Positions 21,322 through 33,604 of a DNA stretch of 64,000 nucleotides are shown one piece after another; the first letter of the stretch is position 1; each line of letters starts with the position of its first letter. Below the pieces are notes generated by a model, which saw nothing but the letters and a program-made list of their open reading frames with translations, ran no database searches and had not been told where the DNA came from. A program made the position numbers and the translations under genes. The stretch lies in the NCBI GenBank assembly GCA_963576785.1, contig OY756143.1, positions 248,001 to 312,000 of the forward strand, written 5' to 3'. This DNA is from Chlorophyllum brunneum. Its lineage: Eukaryota > Basidiomycota > Agaricomycetes > Agaricales > Agaricaceae.

Positions 21322-22460
21322 CTACTCGGAGCCTTCAACAAAATCCTCTTTTGTCTCTTCTTCTATCTCTTCGGTTATCTCCCTGATGTGTACTTTTTTC
21401 GGTGCTTTACAGTTCTTCGAGATGTGGTCTTGTTTGCCACAGTTATAGCACATTATCTTGGTGTATGCTATCTTGCAGCAGTATTTGGCAATGTGCCTAT
21501 AAAGGTTACAGTGAAAACACCTCGGTTTGCTGTTCTGATTGGTATCTGCCCTCTGTCTACCAATCTCCATTGGTTGTCCTCTACCTCTATATGTGACTCC
21601 TGTGCTTGTTCTGACATCTCCTCGTATGATGTCCATTGTTTCGTAACCCTATCCTACTGCAAGGATGGTATTTCTCCATTTGCTGTATGTGTCTGGGATT
21701 GAGGCTGCTGGGTAGCCTACAATAGTTCAGATAATATCTGCTCTGGTATGTCATTTGAGGAGGAATATAGCATGCACATCGTCTGTTCCTACTTGGGTCT
21801 TCAATGCTTCAAACTCTATTAAGAAGTCCGCAGTGTTCCTCTTTCCCTGTTTGAACAACTTGATTTCCCCTTCTGCTATTGCTTTCCTATTCCCCAAGGA
21901 GAAGGTGGCTACCATCTCCTTTGTGAAGTCATCAAATGCTGGTGTTTTCTTGTCTTAAATAATTTGTAACTTGGCATTGGCATAGGGACCTGCTAGTCTT
22001 CCTTTCATTCATGCTAATATTCCAATTATCTTTTGTTCGTTATCGTCGATCTTGTTAAAGAGTGTCCATAAGGACATTGCTCTCCACCAATCATCAAACT
22101 TGGTTCTATCTCCATTAAAGTATCCTAGTTCTGGGGCTAGGTTCTTTGGGAAGTTGATTTCATCAGCTATCTCTGATTTTGTTTCTGATTCACTGTATTT
22201 GTTTTCATAGGTCTTGGCAACTTCTATGTTGGATGTAGCTTCAGCGATTCCTGTATTGAATGGGGTCTCGGCAATGTTTGTGTTGAATAGGGTCTCCAAA
22301 AGAGCTATATCTTCGTTTATGCTGTGGTCGGATTTCTGCCATTTAAGGCCTTCAGAGATTTCTGGTTCTGTTCATCGTTTGGATCTGGTGGTTACTGGTG
22401 ATCCCTGAATATCTGTTGGTCTCGGAGCTCTTGGTCTTCTTGGTGTTCTCGATGAGCTAC
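21322..22460 (-). pseudogene. gag: gag of copy C, broken by stops
   Basis: Same Gag as copies A and B. Open pieces remain at 22009-22299 (FNGDRTKFDDWW) and 21322-21636 (zinc knuckles; the first reads CFHCNLYRHIAKYC and the second CYNCGKQDHISKNC). Five internal stops coincide with those of copy B, for example TGA at 22009-22011. A separate TGA near the N-terminus is private to this copy. Confidence 0.9.
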
Positions 22461-22550
22461 TACTGCTCATATACTGTCGTCCTGGTTGGAGGCTATTATT
22501 CCAAGCCTAGCTATGAATAGTGGCACCTCTCTTGCAAGGTGAGTCGAATG

Positions 22551-22562
22551 ACACTTTACCAA
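22551..22562 (-). promoter_or_regulatory. Primer-binding site of copy C (self-priming type)
   Basis: The minus strand reads TTGGTAAAGTGT, exactly complementary to ACACTTTACCAA in its 5' LTR (22647-22658, minus). Confidence 0.75.
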
Positions 22563-22563
22563 A

Positions 22564-22865
22564 TGTTACAACCTTAGTCTGAGACTCAGGTTGCAAGTCT
22601 TTGGATAAAGACAAGGAAGTAGAGAGAAGAGTAAGGGATGATACGATTGGTAAAGTGTAAGGAATACATCAAGTGTTACTATACTTTATATACTAGTGGT
22701 AAGAACTAAGAATAAAAGGAACAGGGTAAAGGAGTCATAGAGATGAATAAGATAAGTCAGAAGAGGTACAGCTATAAGGGATGAAACACATAGGTGAAAC
22801 GGATACATAGGAATGATGTGATGGGCACATAATAGGAATGTACTGTCTATCTATAGTTCATAACA
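22564..22865 (-). repeat. 5' LTR of copy C
   Basis: A 302-bp LTR with the TATA box near 22683-22692 (minus). The outer flank 22866-22870 is GGAAG, matching the left flank of the element. Confidence 0.93.
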
Positions 22866-22870
22866 GGAAG

Positions 22871-23340
22871 TAAGCAGGTCTGGTGGAGATAAAAGCAATA
22901 GACAGCACAAATAATGTAGGTAAATTTCACACAATATAGCAGCATGGCACTAAAAGCACTCAAAAGCTAGAAAAACTCATCTTGTTAAGGATTTTCATAA
23001 TATGACCCTCTTTACAAGAGAATAGACTGTATAAGATTAACAAAATCTACCTTCTTGATACTGTTTAGATGTTTGGTCACATTAGTAGTCATTGACAAGA
23101 GCTATGGCAAGTTATGTGCTGTATATGTGCTATATTGACAGGGCAAAACATGATGGCACAGAGTATATATGGTTTGAGAACATGCATACCAAATATAACA
23201 GAAAAATTTACAGTAGCAAAACATGTCCCAGAAACTGCATGTGCTAATATACATAATGCTTACAAAAGACTGTCCAGTTACTGTATTTTTACAATGACAT
23301 GACATACTCATGCTCCCACAAAAAATGATTAAGTGCAGAC
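22871..23340. other. Spacer without recognisable gene
   Basis: AT-rich DNA with short, unconvincing open frames on both strands. No repeats shared with the elements were seen. Confidence 0.4.
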
Positions 23341-23549
23341 ACATCAAGTATTACTATACTTTATATACTAGTGGTGGTAACTAATAATAAGAGAAGCAGA
23401 GTAAGCAAGTCATAGGAGAAGAGTAAACAGTCAGAGGAAAGCATAATGATCAGGAGTAAAATAAGAGATGAAACAGATAGAGTGGAATGATGGTACACAA
23501 GGTGACAGGTACATAATAGGAATGAATAGGTTATCTATAGTTCATAACA
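23341..23549 (-). repeat. Truncated chromovirus LTR
   Basis: 209 bp matching the first two thirds of the LTR on the minus strand (TGTTATGAAC ... TATATAAAGTATAG...GATGT). It stops just after the TATA region and lacks the primer segment and the 3' end. It is the oldest-looking LTR of this family here, with no partner. Confidence 0.75.
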
Positions 23550-23918
23550 CTAATCATACCCAGTGATATTATACTTGTACTTTTCTCAACTACAATATTT
23601 CTTATATTACAATTATTATATGCAGGTAGTGGTTGCAGCAGTGACCTATGCCAAGAAAAAGCACCCTATCTGCTTTTCTGTCAGTATTATCACCTTTTCT
23701 ACTGTTCTCAGAACAAATTTATAGAATTCTGTAGTGCAATCAATGCAGCAGATCATGCCTTTGGGTCTTGGGTTTCCTAAAACTGGGCCCACATGTGGGG
23801 GATTGCTATTTGGGGAAGAAGGATAGAATGCTTCAGCCAGGTTCATTAAGTCAGATAATTAGAAACCTACTGAAGCTTGGCCAGGAGTGTTATGAGTCGA
23901 TGCCCATTCAATGTTGAA

Positions 23919-25790
23919 TTAATGATTGCTACCTTCAATGGGCTTGGTAGATGCCGTGAACATAAGGAAGCCATCGACAACAATTGCGTGCAGTTCACCA
24001 AAGTGCATAAAGGTTGGGATATACGGCTGAATAAACCACTGGGGCCGGATAAAACTATGGCCAGGAGCACCCCAGGTTCTCTCCTTCTCTAGCTGCCGGC
24101 GGGTTCTCTCCACACTGCGCATGATCCCTGGTATCACGACGTGCTCACCACGGGTGCTATATTCATGCCTCAGCACCGCACGGAGTTGTCCTGCGAGAAG
24201 AACTGCTCGTGAGAATTCCCAAAAAGCTGAGCATCGACGGCACCTTTCGCGATTTTATCTGCGATATCAATGGGGTTGGAGGCAATAGTGCACCGTAATG
24301 GGTAACAATCATCCATTGAGAGCGCACAAAGCTCCAGCTGGTGATAAAGGGTACATTTTGCCCCACAGCTGAGCTGGTCTCGCGGACTAGGCCAGATTGA
24401 GACTGTCTGACTGAGCTTGACAAGGCGATTGTAATATTCTTGCACCGTTTCTGGTGCCATGCCGAGGGAATCCCTATGATCAGCTTCAGAGGGGAAAAAA
24501 TGAGTTCGTACAGGAACAAATACACGCACAGAAATGAGGTGGAGAAATTGATCCCTCCGAGGATCAGATCAGTTTCGCCAATGACGTTTGCAAGGTCCTT
24601 CTCATCCCGCTCTGTTCTAGAGTCAAGCAGAACACGAATGAACTTCTTGTAGGCCATATACTTGACCTTCCACCGGCTCTTCTTGGACATCAAAATAGGA
24701 AGATTCAACTATGCTCTGCTCAGCTTCAACGGACTGGAGTATGCACGGGTCTGTGTCACTTACCCAGGAACAGTACCGTGCCTGTGTTTTCCCCTTCGAA
24801 GTGTGGATGTTCTTGATGGATTTAGGCATCTCCTTGTATATTCCGTAGAAGGTTTCTTGGCCAAGCTCATGCTGCGTAAATGCCGCATTGCCGGTTGCGT
24901 TTTTCCTATAGTTGAACTCCGGGTTATCCACAAACAGAACGCGGAAAGACCCGTAGGCGTCAGGTTGAAGGCCGGCACAGTGAGGAACGAGTACACCTGG
25001 AATACGAGGATAAGGCAAGGTTGTCATATACCCAAGATCGTGTTGCCGAAGATACTGGATCTCAGGATCTTCCTCCATATTCACGCCATCCTTGGGTTCA
25101 TATTCGGCAGGTGGGATGACAGCGGGGAGACCAGAAGCGCGGAGGTCGCCTGTTGGCAAGTGGGTGGCCACGGTGGAGGGTTGGGGGTGTGGAGGATTTA
25201 TACGTTCAGGCGCCTGAAGATATAGGGGTGCCTGAGTGCTAGTTTCGGCCGTGCCTCCATGGCCTCGTGACGGGAGAGACAAGGCCTGAGGCCGGGAGCT
25301 GACTGGGACACTACTGGCTGTAACAACTGCTGGCCCGGCAGAGGACGTAGGAGCACCAACCTCTGTAAGACGAAGGGACCGCAAAGAGGCGAGAGTGTCA
25401 CTGAACGAGGGAATTTCTTGTTGAGGAAAGACGAAGGTTATTTTATTGGGGTCTTTGGGGACGAAAGGGGCCCAGCATGCCTCGGTTGGGTAGTTGTCAT
25501 CCATGAAAAAATCGATTGGAGCTCCATCTTCACCAAAAGGAGCTTGTGGAATTACAGCAAAGGAAGGAAGGATGCTTCGATGATGTCTCTCCCAAGCATT
25601 CTTGTAACGCTTCAGAAGTACGGTCCGGGTCTCTCCTCGCACGCTGTAGAACAGCCGGTGGCCGTACCGAATGTATTCTGCGTTTGTTGTTGTCCAACCA
25701 TGTCTTCTTTGGTTTGCAGGTGATGGGCACTCCCCAGAGCACTTATGCTGCTTGTTGTGCTTTCCTAATCCAGATCCGTCTCTGCTCCCA
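23919..25790 (-). CDS. Unrecognised spliced host protein, possibly frameshifted
   Basis: Several exons fit together with consensus introns. A first long open exon (about 25790 to 24764) contains YIRYGHRLFYSVRGE, FFMDDNYPTEACWAPF and ITFVFPQQEIPSF, then a Pro/Ser/Thr-rich linker. An intron GTAAGT...CATAG (24709-24763) leads to an exon 24708-24530 (SRWKVKYMAYKKFIRVLLD, LILGG). Another intron, GTGCGT...CATAG (24474-24529), leads to the last exon with LGMAPETVQEYYNRL. The C-terminal part (LRAVLRHEYSTRGEHVVIPG) is one frame off, consistent with a lost base near 24221-24227. No ATG was fixed. No domain is recognised; it may be a pseudogene. Confidence 0.5.
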
Positions 25791-26542
25791 CACCTTAAGT
25801 AACTAGGTGATTAACAGAGCAAGGCTGACTCACTCATTAAAGATGTGAACGCCCGTGATAATCCTTGATCGGTGACTCGGGCGGTGGCAGTTGTGGTTGC
25901 AGGTGAACCATGACGCGTATCTTGCGTTGGGCGACATTGCGATATTGGTCAATGAACAACCGTCATGCCTTGCTTAATTGTTGATTCGCCTCCGTGGAAA
26001 GAGGCACATGATAGCCAGCACCAGGAAACGTTATTCCAAACACTTGCCTGGCTATTGAAAGCACATACCCTAGGAGTTTGTCTCAAGCCATTGGCAAAAG
26101 ACAGTCGTGCGCGACCTGACATCAACTTAATTTCTTGCGCGCTGTCTGGCGCTGCGTACCGCCTCATTCCTGGGGTCACAATCATGACTGAACTCTGAGC
26201 CTACCCTCCAATATCGCTTTCTGGTGGAGAAATCGGCGAGCCTAACCGACCGGGTATCCCTACAAAATGACTATGTGTCTGAAACGGCCTAGCTTGAAGC
26301 TCTCAACGCCATAGTAATACCTGTTATCGTATGCTCGTTGGTCATAAAAGGTCGTACATAACTTTGTTACATTGGAGATGATATAATGCAGTTATACAAG
26401 GGCAACACATCAGTTGCAAGATGCAGGAAATGAAAGTAGATGAGAAGAAAATATAATAGGAGCATCGAAAAAAAACATAATACAATAAATAATCGAAAAG
26501 ATCGGCTAAAACAAGAAATGAATAAAACATCAAGTCGAAAAC
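25791..26542. other. Intergenic
   Basis: No gene seen. It separates two minus-strand genes and probably contains the 3' flank of the arrestin-like gene and the promoter of the gene at 23.9-25.8 kb. Confidence 0.4.
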
Positions 26543-29500
26543 TTAAACGTTCCCTCCTTGATATCTCTTAATCAAATCACGTAACCGAGCCTGACCAAAG
26601 GCCGTCTCTCTTGAAGGTGGTCGATGAACGTCTTCCCCACCGTTAGATTTCGCATTTCCACCAGTGCCGTTAACTTTCGCTACACCAACTCTTCCCTTCA
26701 CAACTGGTTTCACATCAACACCCGCCTCCTCACCAACGACTTCAAGTCCAGATCTATTCTTCTTCATGATACTTCCTCCTTCCTTCATCTCTACACCACT
26801 ACCACCCCGTCCCTTGTGATCCCCCTTCCCGGTCCCAGGGGGTCCCACAGCAACAGTTGGAGTCTTACTAGCACTAGCACCATTCCCAACACCAACAGGT
26901 CTCGCGAGGGATGCCGTAGACGATAACATCGGAGTAGCCAACGACGAAGACACTAACGCCGGTACCGAAGGTGATTTCGTCATCTGCACAGGTATCGGTG
27001 CGTTTTTCATTTTCATACCTGGACCCGAACCTGATCTAGCTTTAGCATCTGGTTTCTTTCCGGGCAGGGACGCTGGATTCGGAATGGGTGGTTTAATTTG
27101 ATATAGTTTAGGCTGAGTAGCACCAGACGTGTTCGTAGTGTCGCTCGGCGAAGACAAAGGTGAGGTCGCCGTAGTAGTTGTAAGTTTCTTGGAAAGAAGT
27201 AGTGGTGGTCCAGGTTTCGCGTTGGCTCTTGCGGTGGAAGGTGGTACAGCTTGACTACGCATCGATACACCATTACTCCCAGGATTCGCCGCCGTCGCTG
27301 CCATACCACCACCTCCACCTTTCGCACCACTCTTCACTGCAACCCCTGCAGCTGGTGAGGGCACATTCGCACTAGCACCAGCAACAGAACGACCTGCGTT
27401 CCCAGCAGCAACAGAAGCCCACAACGACGCCACATGCGTAACCTGCCCACCCTTCCCTCCTCTAGCCGATTTGATATCATATTTCGCTTCCGGATCTTGA
27501 CGGGGTAAAGGTGGAAATACAGGAAGCGTGGGATTCTTCTTCGCTGCTCCTGCACTCGAAGGACGAGACCCAGAAGCGACATTGGCATATGAAACAGGAG
27601 GAGGGGCATGCTTAGCTTTGGCTCTATTATCCGTCGTCGATAAAGGTGTCGTTGTCGACGCCTCATGAGATCCCGTGACAGCAGACTTGGTACCACCGAA
27701 TCCACCACCATCACCCGGACGAATCGTAGATACAGAAGGTGGTGAAACCTTCTTATCAGTCCTCACAGTCTGAGTTGTAGGAGAAACAGGTTTCATCAAC
27801 GGGTATTTCACTCCTTTCTTCTTTCCCTCGTTCGTTGGCATAGATTTCACAGCTGGACCCGACTCCTCAGGTAACCTCTCCGACCAGATATCCATCACTT
27901 TGCGTGATTCTTCCACCACCGTCATCTCTTTCCCGATACCACCAAAGCGGCGCATAACAGATCTCGTCATGGATCGAGTGATCGTGTCTCGTTGAGCTTT
28001 CATCGTTTCAATAGGCATGAACCCAGATGATCGTGGATCGGGGGATGCAGCCGCGGATATTTGAACTTCGCCTTGACCCATTCCGAAATCGTCCTTTCTG
28101 GCTGATGATATTTCTTGTAGTGGTGAGATAGGTGCAGTCGCTGATACGGGAATAGGCGATGATGGCCATGAACGTGAACGTGAACGAGACCCATGTTTCC
28201 TTTCCTTCTGACCAACACCACGTTCATCGTCATCCAAATCCCATTCTGGAGGCTTAACCACGCTCGGACTGGGTGGTATAACCTCCTCCTGTGGTGGTAC
28301 ATCCGGATCAATATTTCCCAACCAAGCCGCCACCCTTCCCCTCGCTTGCATAGACTTCTTCACTGCCGCAGGCATCCCTTTCCTCTTCGTTGGTGCAGTT
28401 GAAGCACTCTTACTGGTCGGATTCGCCGCGATGTTGTTGTTAGTGTGAAAGTGAAGGTTTGTACTTGGTTCCACACCCGCACGTTCTCGTCTATGATTAT
28501 TACGCGCCTGAAAGTAACTTTCCACACCAACCACACTCTTTCCAGCACGATGCGTCTTTCCACCATCCATCGATTCTTGATCTTCATCCTCCCTCTCCCT
28601 CTCGCGTTCCTGCTGTTGTCGCCCTCCCCGATCATCATCAGCACCATCCCCCGCACTAGACTGATCCAAAGTCAAACTCGAAATCGCACTCTCATCCTGC
28701 AACCTCTCCGAACTCGCACTTCCATCCCTCGTCCCCGTCCCAGTCCCTGTCCCAGTTTTGTTTCCCTCAAGATTCGGTGTAGTCGAAGTGCTAGGCAAAC
28801 TCGTCGGCAGACCACCATGAAGAGGTGTACCAGTATCTCGATCCTTCATGGCACCTACGATAGGAGTTACACCTCCACGTTTAGGAGCAGAGGAAGAGCC
28901 CAAAATATCGCGTACGTCGCGTCTTTTGTCTTTTTCAACTTTTCTAGTCCCAACTTGAGCTAATAGCCGCCTCTCAAGAGCGTCCAATCCATTATCCCCT
29001 CCTCCTGCCCTATCAGGTCGAGGAGGATGTTTGAATGCGACAAGTGTGGGCGTACGTGGCGTTGGGAGGTTGGTATCAGGTGGTGAAAGGAGGTCAATAG
29101 GTGGTGGGTCGAGGTGTTTGTTTTCACGCTCAGTGTTGTTAGTGGTAGGGTCCTTTGGGTTGGAAATGGGGTTGGCAGTGGTCGTACTGGCGTTAACTGC
29201 GAGGGAGTTGGCAGAAGTCGAAACGGCATTTGTAGATGGAGGAGTGAACAGGGAATCCAGCGGTGGAGAGGCACCATTTGGTTTTTGATCCATTAAATGT
29301 CGTGGTTTAGTCAACGGCGGGGGAACAGGTAAGGTCTTGTTCATATCCTGGGGGGAGAGCGAAGTCCTTTGCCCATGTCCCGGTTCCTTCCCCTTCCCCT
29401 TCCCCTTCCCCTTCCCCTTCCCCTTCCCTTTCTCTTCCGACAAAGGTGCCACGTCCTCCAACAACCCAGCAGCGATCTTCTCCAACTCCACCACACTCTC

Positions 29501-31524
29501 ACTCCTCACAACCGTCTTCCCGTTCAACTTGGTGTACGACTGTTTGTGCCGCATTTGTGGTCTGGGGGACAGTAATAGCGGTTCCGAAGTGCCATCTCCA
29601 GTACCACTCGCTGTGACCAAGCCGCCACCAACACCACCACCACCCGTACTGCTGGCACCCAAATCATCCGAGGCTGATTCAGGATACCCAAAACGATGCG
29701 CAACAGGCGATGCACTCCTCCCTCTCCCAACCGCAACTGAACTCTGTCTCAAATGCCTCGAAATTCTCGATGCAATCATACCTTGACCTTCTTCCCTCTC
29801 TCCACGTACATTCTGCGACGCGGAATCATTTGCATACGCGTAGGGCGGGGAATGATGATGCGAAAGTGGAGTATGAGGGGAGGCATGAGATGGATTATGT
29901 TGCTGCGACGGCTGATGGGGAGTAGTGAGAGGTAAGAGACGTGAATGCGGTGTGACAGGCGAGACCGGTAATCCTGAGATTGGGGGTGCGTATGCGGTTG
30001 TCATATGAGAAAGCGATGTTGTGAGTGGACCGGCACTGGAAGGTCTCTGTGGCACATTGTGTGCCTGTGGTGAGACATTGAGGTGGGTATATGGGTCCTG
30101 GTGTGACAGGCCTGGGTGTTGTTGGGGATATGGAGCGCATTGAGAATAATCCGGTTGTGAATAGGGATGGGGTACAGGTAGGAGTCCCTGTTGAGGGTGA
30201 GGCAGCCAGACCTGTTGGGTCTGTGGATCGATATATGGCTGTGGAAGATACGGTACTGGAGCAGCAGTGTACTGGGAATATACCAGCCCTTCTGGCTGAG
30301 GTTGAGGCGGTGGCGGTTGGGGAATATCGGGAAGTGCGTCTGGATGTACAATCGTCACTGGTATATCAAGTGTGATATCCTTGCTACATTCTTCATCAGC
30401 CACACAATAGCCCAACTAAAATGTAGCACATACCTGCCCAATCCCATTACGACTTTCACCTCCACATTCGCTTGAATACAGAACAGTGCTTCACTCGTAT
30501 GATGAGCACCATCCCCGTCTCCATCATAAGTACCACCCCTCACACTCCTCGCAGTTGATGGTACATCAAACACGAGATGTGCAACACCTTCACCTCCAGG
30601 CGGAAGCGTATACTCCTGGCCTTTATATGGCACAGCCAGAATCGTATCCGAAATTTCCAACGGCTTTGCGGTACTTGTAGGGAGTAAAAGCGTCCGATTG
30701 AGCGACAACGTCAGTCCCGCATTCTACCACAGCAGAATTAGTGACCCTTGCAAGCGAAGAGAAAACAAACAAAAAAGCACACCTTCCGACTCGAATGATT
30801 CTTTACCTGCAACTCCACACACGCACTTTCCCCAGCGACAAGTAGGCCCCCAACCAGTCTCCCATGCATCCAAAATCTCCCACTCTCACCAACAACGACC
30901 ACACCCTCCTCAGCTTTCGCCTTACTCCCAACACCAAACCCAAATAAATCTTCTTCATAACTCTCTACAACGGCCGCCTCATCATTATGCGTCACAAGCT
31001 GTCTTTCGCCTTTCCAGAACACACCAACGCTCCCGCGTACTTCATATTTGACTTTCGCCAACCCATTAGCAAAGTTGACCGAAGCTGGTAGATTTGTCGG
31101 GAGAGGGATACGAAATAGAAATGTCGATCGTCCACGTTTGGCTTTATAGTAACCTTCTGGTAAAGGAGGATCTCCAGGGAGAGGATGAGCGTATACAGCA
31201 TTCGATGGTGGTAAACCAGGTCCTTGAAACAGTCTCCTCGTATGCAAAAAAGTCATCCTGGCCGAATGATCTCTCGACGTCAACTCTACCGCTCTGAGTT
31301 AGCACCAAACCAACAACTAGAAACTATTAAAACAGACCTTGGAGAGCAAAAAGCTCAACCATGATAATCCCGACACCCAACTTGTCCGACTTGGACTCGA
31401 CCTCCATCTTTCCCGTCACATATTTTCCCGCAACCACGCTCTCCTTGGGCAATGTTACAGACACCCTGAGCTTGGAATGATTCGTCGTCGCATTCATAGG
31501 CTCTGGCGCTGCCAGGGGCGCCAT
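26543..31524 (-). CDS. Arrestin-fold adaptor-like protein with long disordered tail
   Basis: Four exons by eye: 31524-31338, 31285-30783, 30723-30434 and 30383-26543, giving about 1606 residues. All introns are GT-AG (49-58 nt) and keep phase. The N-terminal third has arrestin-fold text: LRVSVTLPKESVVAGKYVTG, GIIMVELFALQ/ELTSRDHSA, FLFRIPLPTNLPAS...KVKYEVRGSVGVFWKG, then a second sheet domain, GRLVGGLLVAGESACVELQV/KNHSSRK. Family members act as adaptors, often in ubiquitin-linked membrane-protein sorting. The remaining ~1280 residues are disordered, rich in Pro, Ser and Gly, with a (GK)n run. No canonical PPxY motif was spotted, so a link to Rsp5-type ligases is not shown. An Ldb19/Art-type role is an inference. 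Confidence 0.75.
29385..29430 (-). repeat. Coding hexanucleotide repeat
   Basis: About seven to eight copies of the 6-mer CCTTCC (plus strand) encode a run of Gly-Lys pairs within the tail of the arrestin-like protein. The 6-bp unit keeps frame, so copy number can vary without breaking the gene. The run is strongly basic in an otherwise neutral tail. Confidence 0.8.
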
Positions 31525-31866
31525 CGTCGCGCGCAGGTTCGTCGTAGTTAGTGTAAGAGAGAGACAAATCCTTATCCGGAAATTATTTCCATCTATAGCC
31601 CCTCTCATTTATATGCTAGGCGCTCACAAAAACGTCAGTCTTCCCAGACTACAAGCTACAGAAAGAGGTGACAGAAAATAAACTATTATCAATACTTGTA
31701 ACTATAAGACTGTCCGGAAAATCCCATCCAAGAACACTGCGATTGAATATTGAATCTCCATCTGGACACGAGAGAATCAAGTCTTCGACAGGTGAAAGAG
31801 AAAAGGCTCTGAATACAGGCCATCAGATCACTGCAGACACATGCTGCAGCTTTCGCAAGCCTCGCG

Positions 31867-33010
31867 TCAACTCATCATCGCATTCGGCTCGGTCACGACC
31901 GAAATTATATCAATATCCCGGAAAACCTCCATGAGAACCTCTGCAGCACCAGACATATGTGCCATTTCAGCACATGCAGCATGGAGGGAGATCAGACGGG
32001 GGTGTGGGGGAAAAATACTTTTCTGGTCAACAACCACCTCCCTGAACGTGATTTGAGGCTTGATACCACCGTACCGGGAAAGGTACTCCCCACCCAAAAT
32101 AAATTTCACATTATACGTGTAGGGTATAACGTTTCCTTGCTGGCCCTAGTAACATATCAGAGTCAACAAGAGATAGGAGAGCCCCAAATGGACGAACCGT
32201 GGCCGGCATCAGCAATAGTTCGAGCTTATCAAATGGTTCACGCGGAGAAGTCGTTGCTGTGAACGCATCCAAGGGACTATCGATCATGTTATCACCAAGT
32301 ATATCGTGGGCAGAAAACCCCCCGAAGCGCTCGATAATCGCACCCGCAGTCTTTGCCCATGCGAACTGGAGACAAACAAGATCAGCGGTTGCACAGGCTG
32401 TATCAAGGGGATAATGTACTACCTTCGCTTGTACCGCCTCCGTGGTACCTTCAATTTTACCTGACAGGGACTGACTGATAATATGAGCCACCCCGGTCGC
32501 CCGTACTTTGCTTCTGACCTCAATCTTGGAATAGAAAATGAGGCGACTTGGTCCACACAGTCGCTGAAGACACAGCGATAGTCATCGCGAGCCAGAGTGG
32601 AAAGTGAGATGATGGTACAGGAACCAATGTACACACTCACGAGCCGACGCAACTCTTCGGCAATGATGGACGGTTGCTGGAGCACATGACCACTGATCTC
32701 TACGGCTTGCTCGAAGGAGTATCTCGGACTCAGAGAGGTTGACACAGCAGGTGTAGGGCCTTTCGGTTTGTAAACTAGAGACGGATGAGAGGCGTCTAAT
32801 ATATGCAGACGCACAAACGCGGATCAAACCATAGACATACAAATAGGCAAGACTGGCCAACAATTCAGTATCACCGTTGGAATCCATGATCCCATGCGTC
32901 AACGCAGAGCGGCCTTCTTCGCTGGGAGCTAAGAGGAGACCCCGGACCAGGACGCGCGCGGTGACAGTTGGACCCAGGTCCCCATGATGGTATCAGAGAT
33001 CCTCTTGCTG
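31867..33010 (-). CDS. HNH-nuclease family protein of agaricomycetes, splicing uncertain
   Basis: Successive minus-strand segments match the layout of the HNH-endonuclease-domain proteins common in mushrooms. They are: VTARVLVRGLLLAPSEEGRSAL (32960); YKPKGPTPAVSTSLSPRYSFE (32760); LARDDYRCVFSD, the entry to the HNH core (32580); AHIISQSL (32490); WAKTAGAIIERFGG and PFDKLELLLMPA (32200-32350); and the C-terminal LHAACAEMAHMSGAAEV (31950). Introns join some pieces. Between RRL and ARDDYRCV, however, a GTGAGT donor has no AG acceptor in the expected place, and the frame changes before AHIIS. The gene may therefore be decayed. Its cellular role is unknown. Confidence 0.65.
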
Positions 33011-33604
33011 ACATCGGCGTGGAAGATATTCCAGTTTTCGTGTCACCCCAGTGATAGGTATTGTTCGTATGCAGTCCAGATGTGGTCGCCTTGTTGGAAG
33101 GGATTCATAGGTAAAGCAAGCGATTTGCGTTGTTCAGCCAAAGCCATGATGCTGGGCAGAGAGAAGCCAGGCTGGAACTAACACGACCCGACAGTTCCTC
33201 CCTCAGATCCCTGGCCATTGCTTTCCATACTGGAGGAGTGTGTGGGCCTGGTCAGTCCGGGCTCCATTTACATTCACTACTGAACAGAGTAGACACAACC
33301 ATGGTATTCGGCGAGTTATGCGAGTATACGTATACAGAAGCAGTAAGAGGATAAAGTAAGAGGAAAGAGGAAGATCTTTATGTCAGTGATCATTGTCGTT
33401 TATGTATGAGAGCCCTCGCTCTCAGGTGATGATGTCAGGCCCGATCATTGATCGTTGTAAGCCCATGCTTACGCCGCACCAGAGATCGATGCTCCATCTG
33501 TGCTATTTCAGGTTCATTCACCGTTACCCAGCTTTCATCATATTTAGAATGCACTGATATAAGTGTTTCCGACATGGACCATTCGCTTTATCTACCGGGT
33601 CAAA
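33011..33604. other. Intergenic or 5' part of HNH gene
   Basis: On the minus strand, MARDLREELSGRVSSSLASL (33160-33220) could be the N-terminus of the HNH-family gene, but stops follow and no splice model was found. Confidence 0.3.

Larger units (their letters stand above)
18294..22865 (-). mobile_element. Chromovirus copy C: internally deleted derivative
   Basis: A 4572-bp insertion with 302-bp LTRs (18294-18595 and 22564-22865), flanked by the duplication GGAAG (18289-18293 and 22866-22870). It keeps gag, protease, RT, RNase H and ORF3. It lacks about 1.8 kb: the end of pol with integrase and chromodomain, and the start of ORF3. The deletion point (about 19434) joins the RNase H tail in frame to ORF3 across AAAAAC. 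Gag and protease are broken, but a 350-codon RT frame with YMDD remains. Lacking integrase, it could move only with proteins supplied by another copy, if the deletion predates insertion. Confidence 0.93.

Noticed and set aside
26624..29786. Many plus-strand frames opposite the arrestin-like tail
   Set aside because: They mirror a single long minus-strand exon of biased composition and show no domains, ATG/splice logic or promoter.
26543..30383. PPxY ubiquitin-ligase motif in the arrestin-like tail
   Set aside because: Near matches such as SPPYAY and PPVSY do not fit PPxY, so Rsp5-type recruitment is not claimed.
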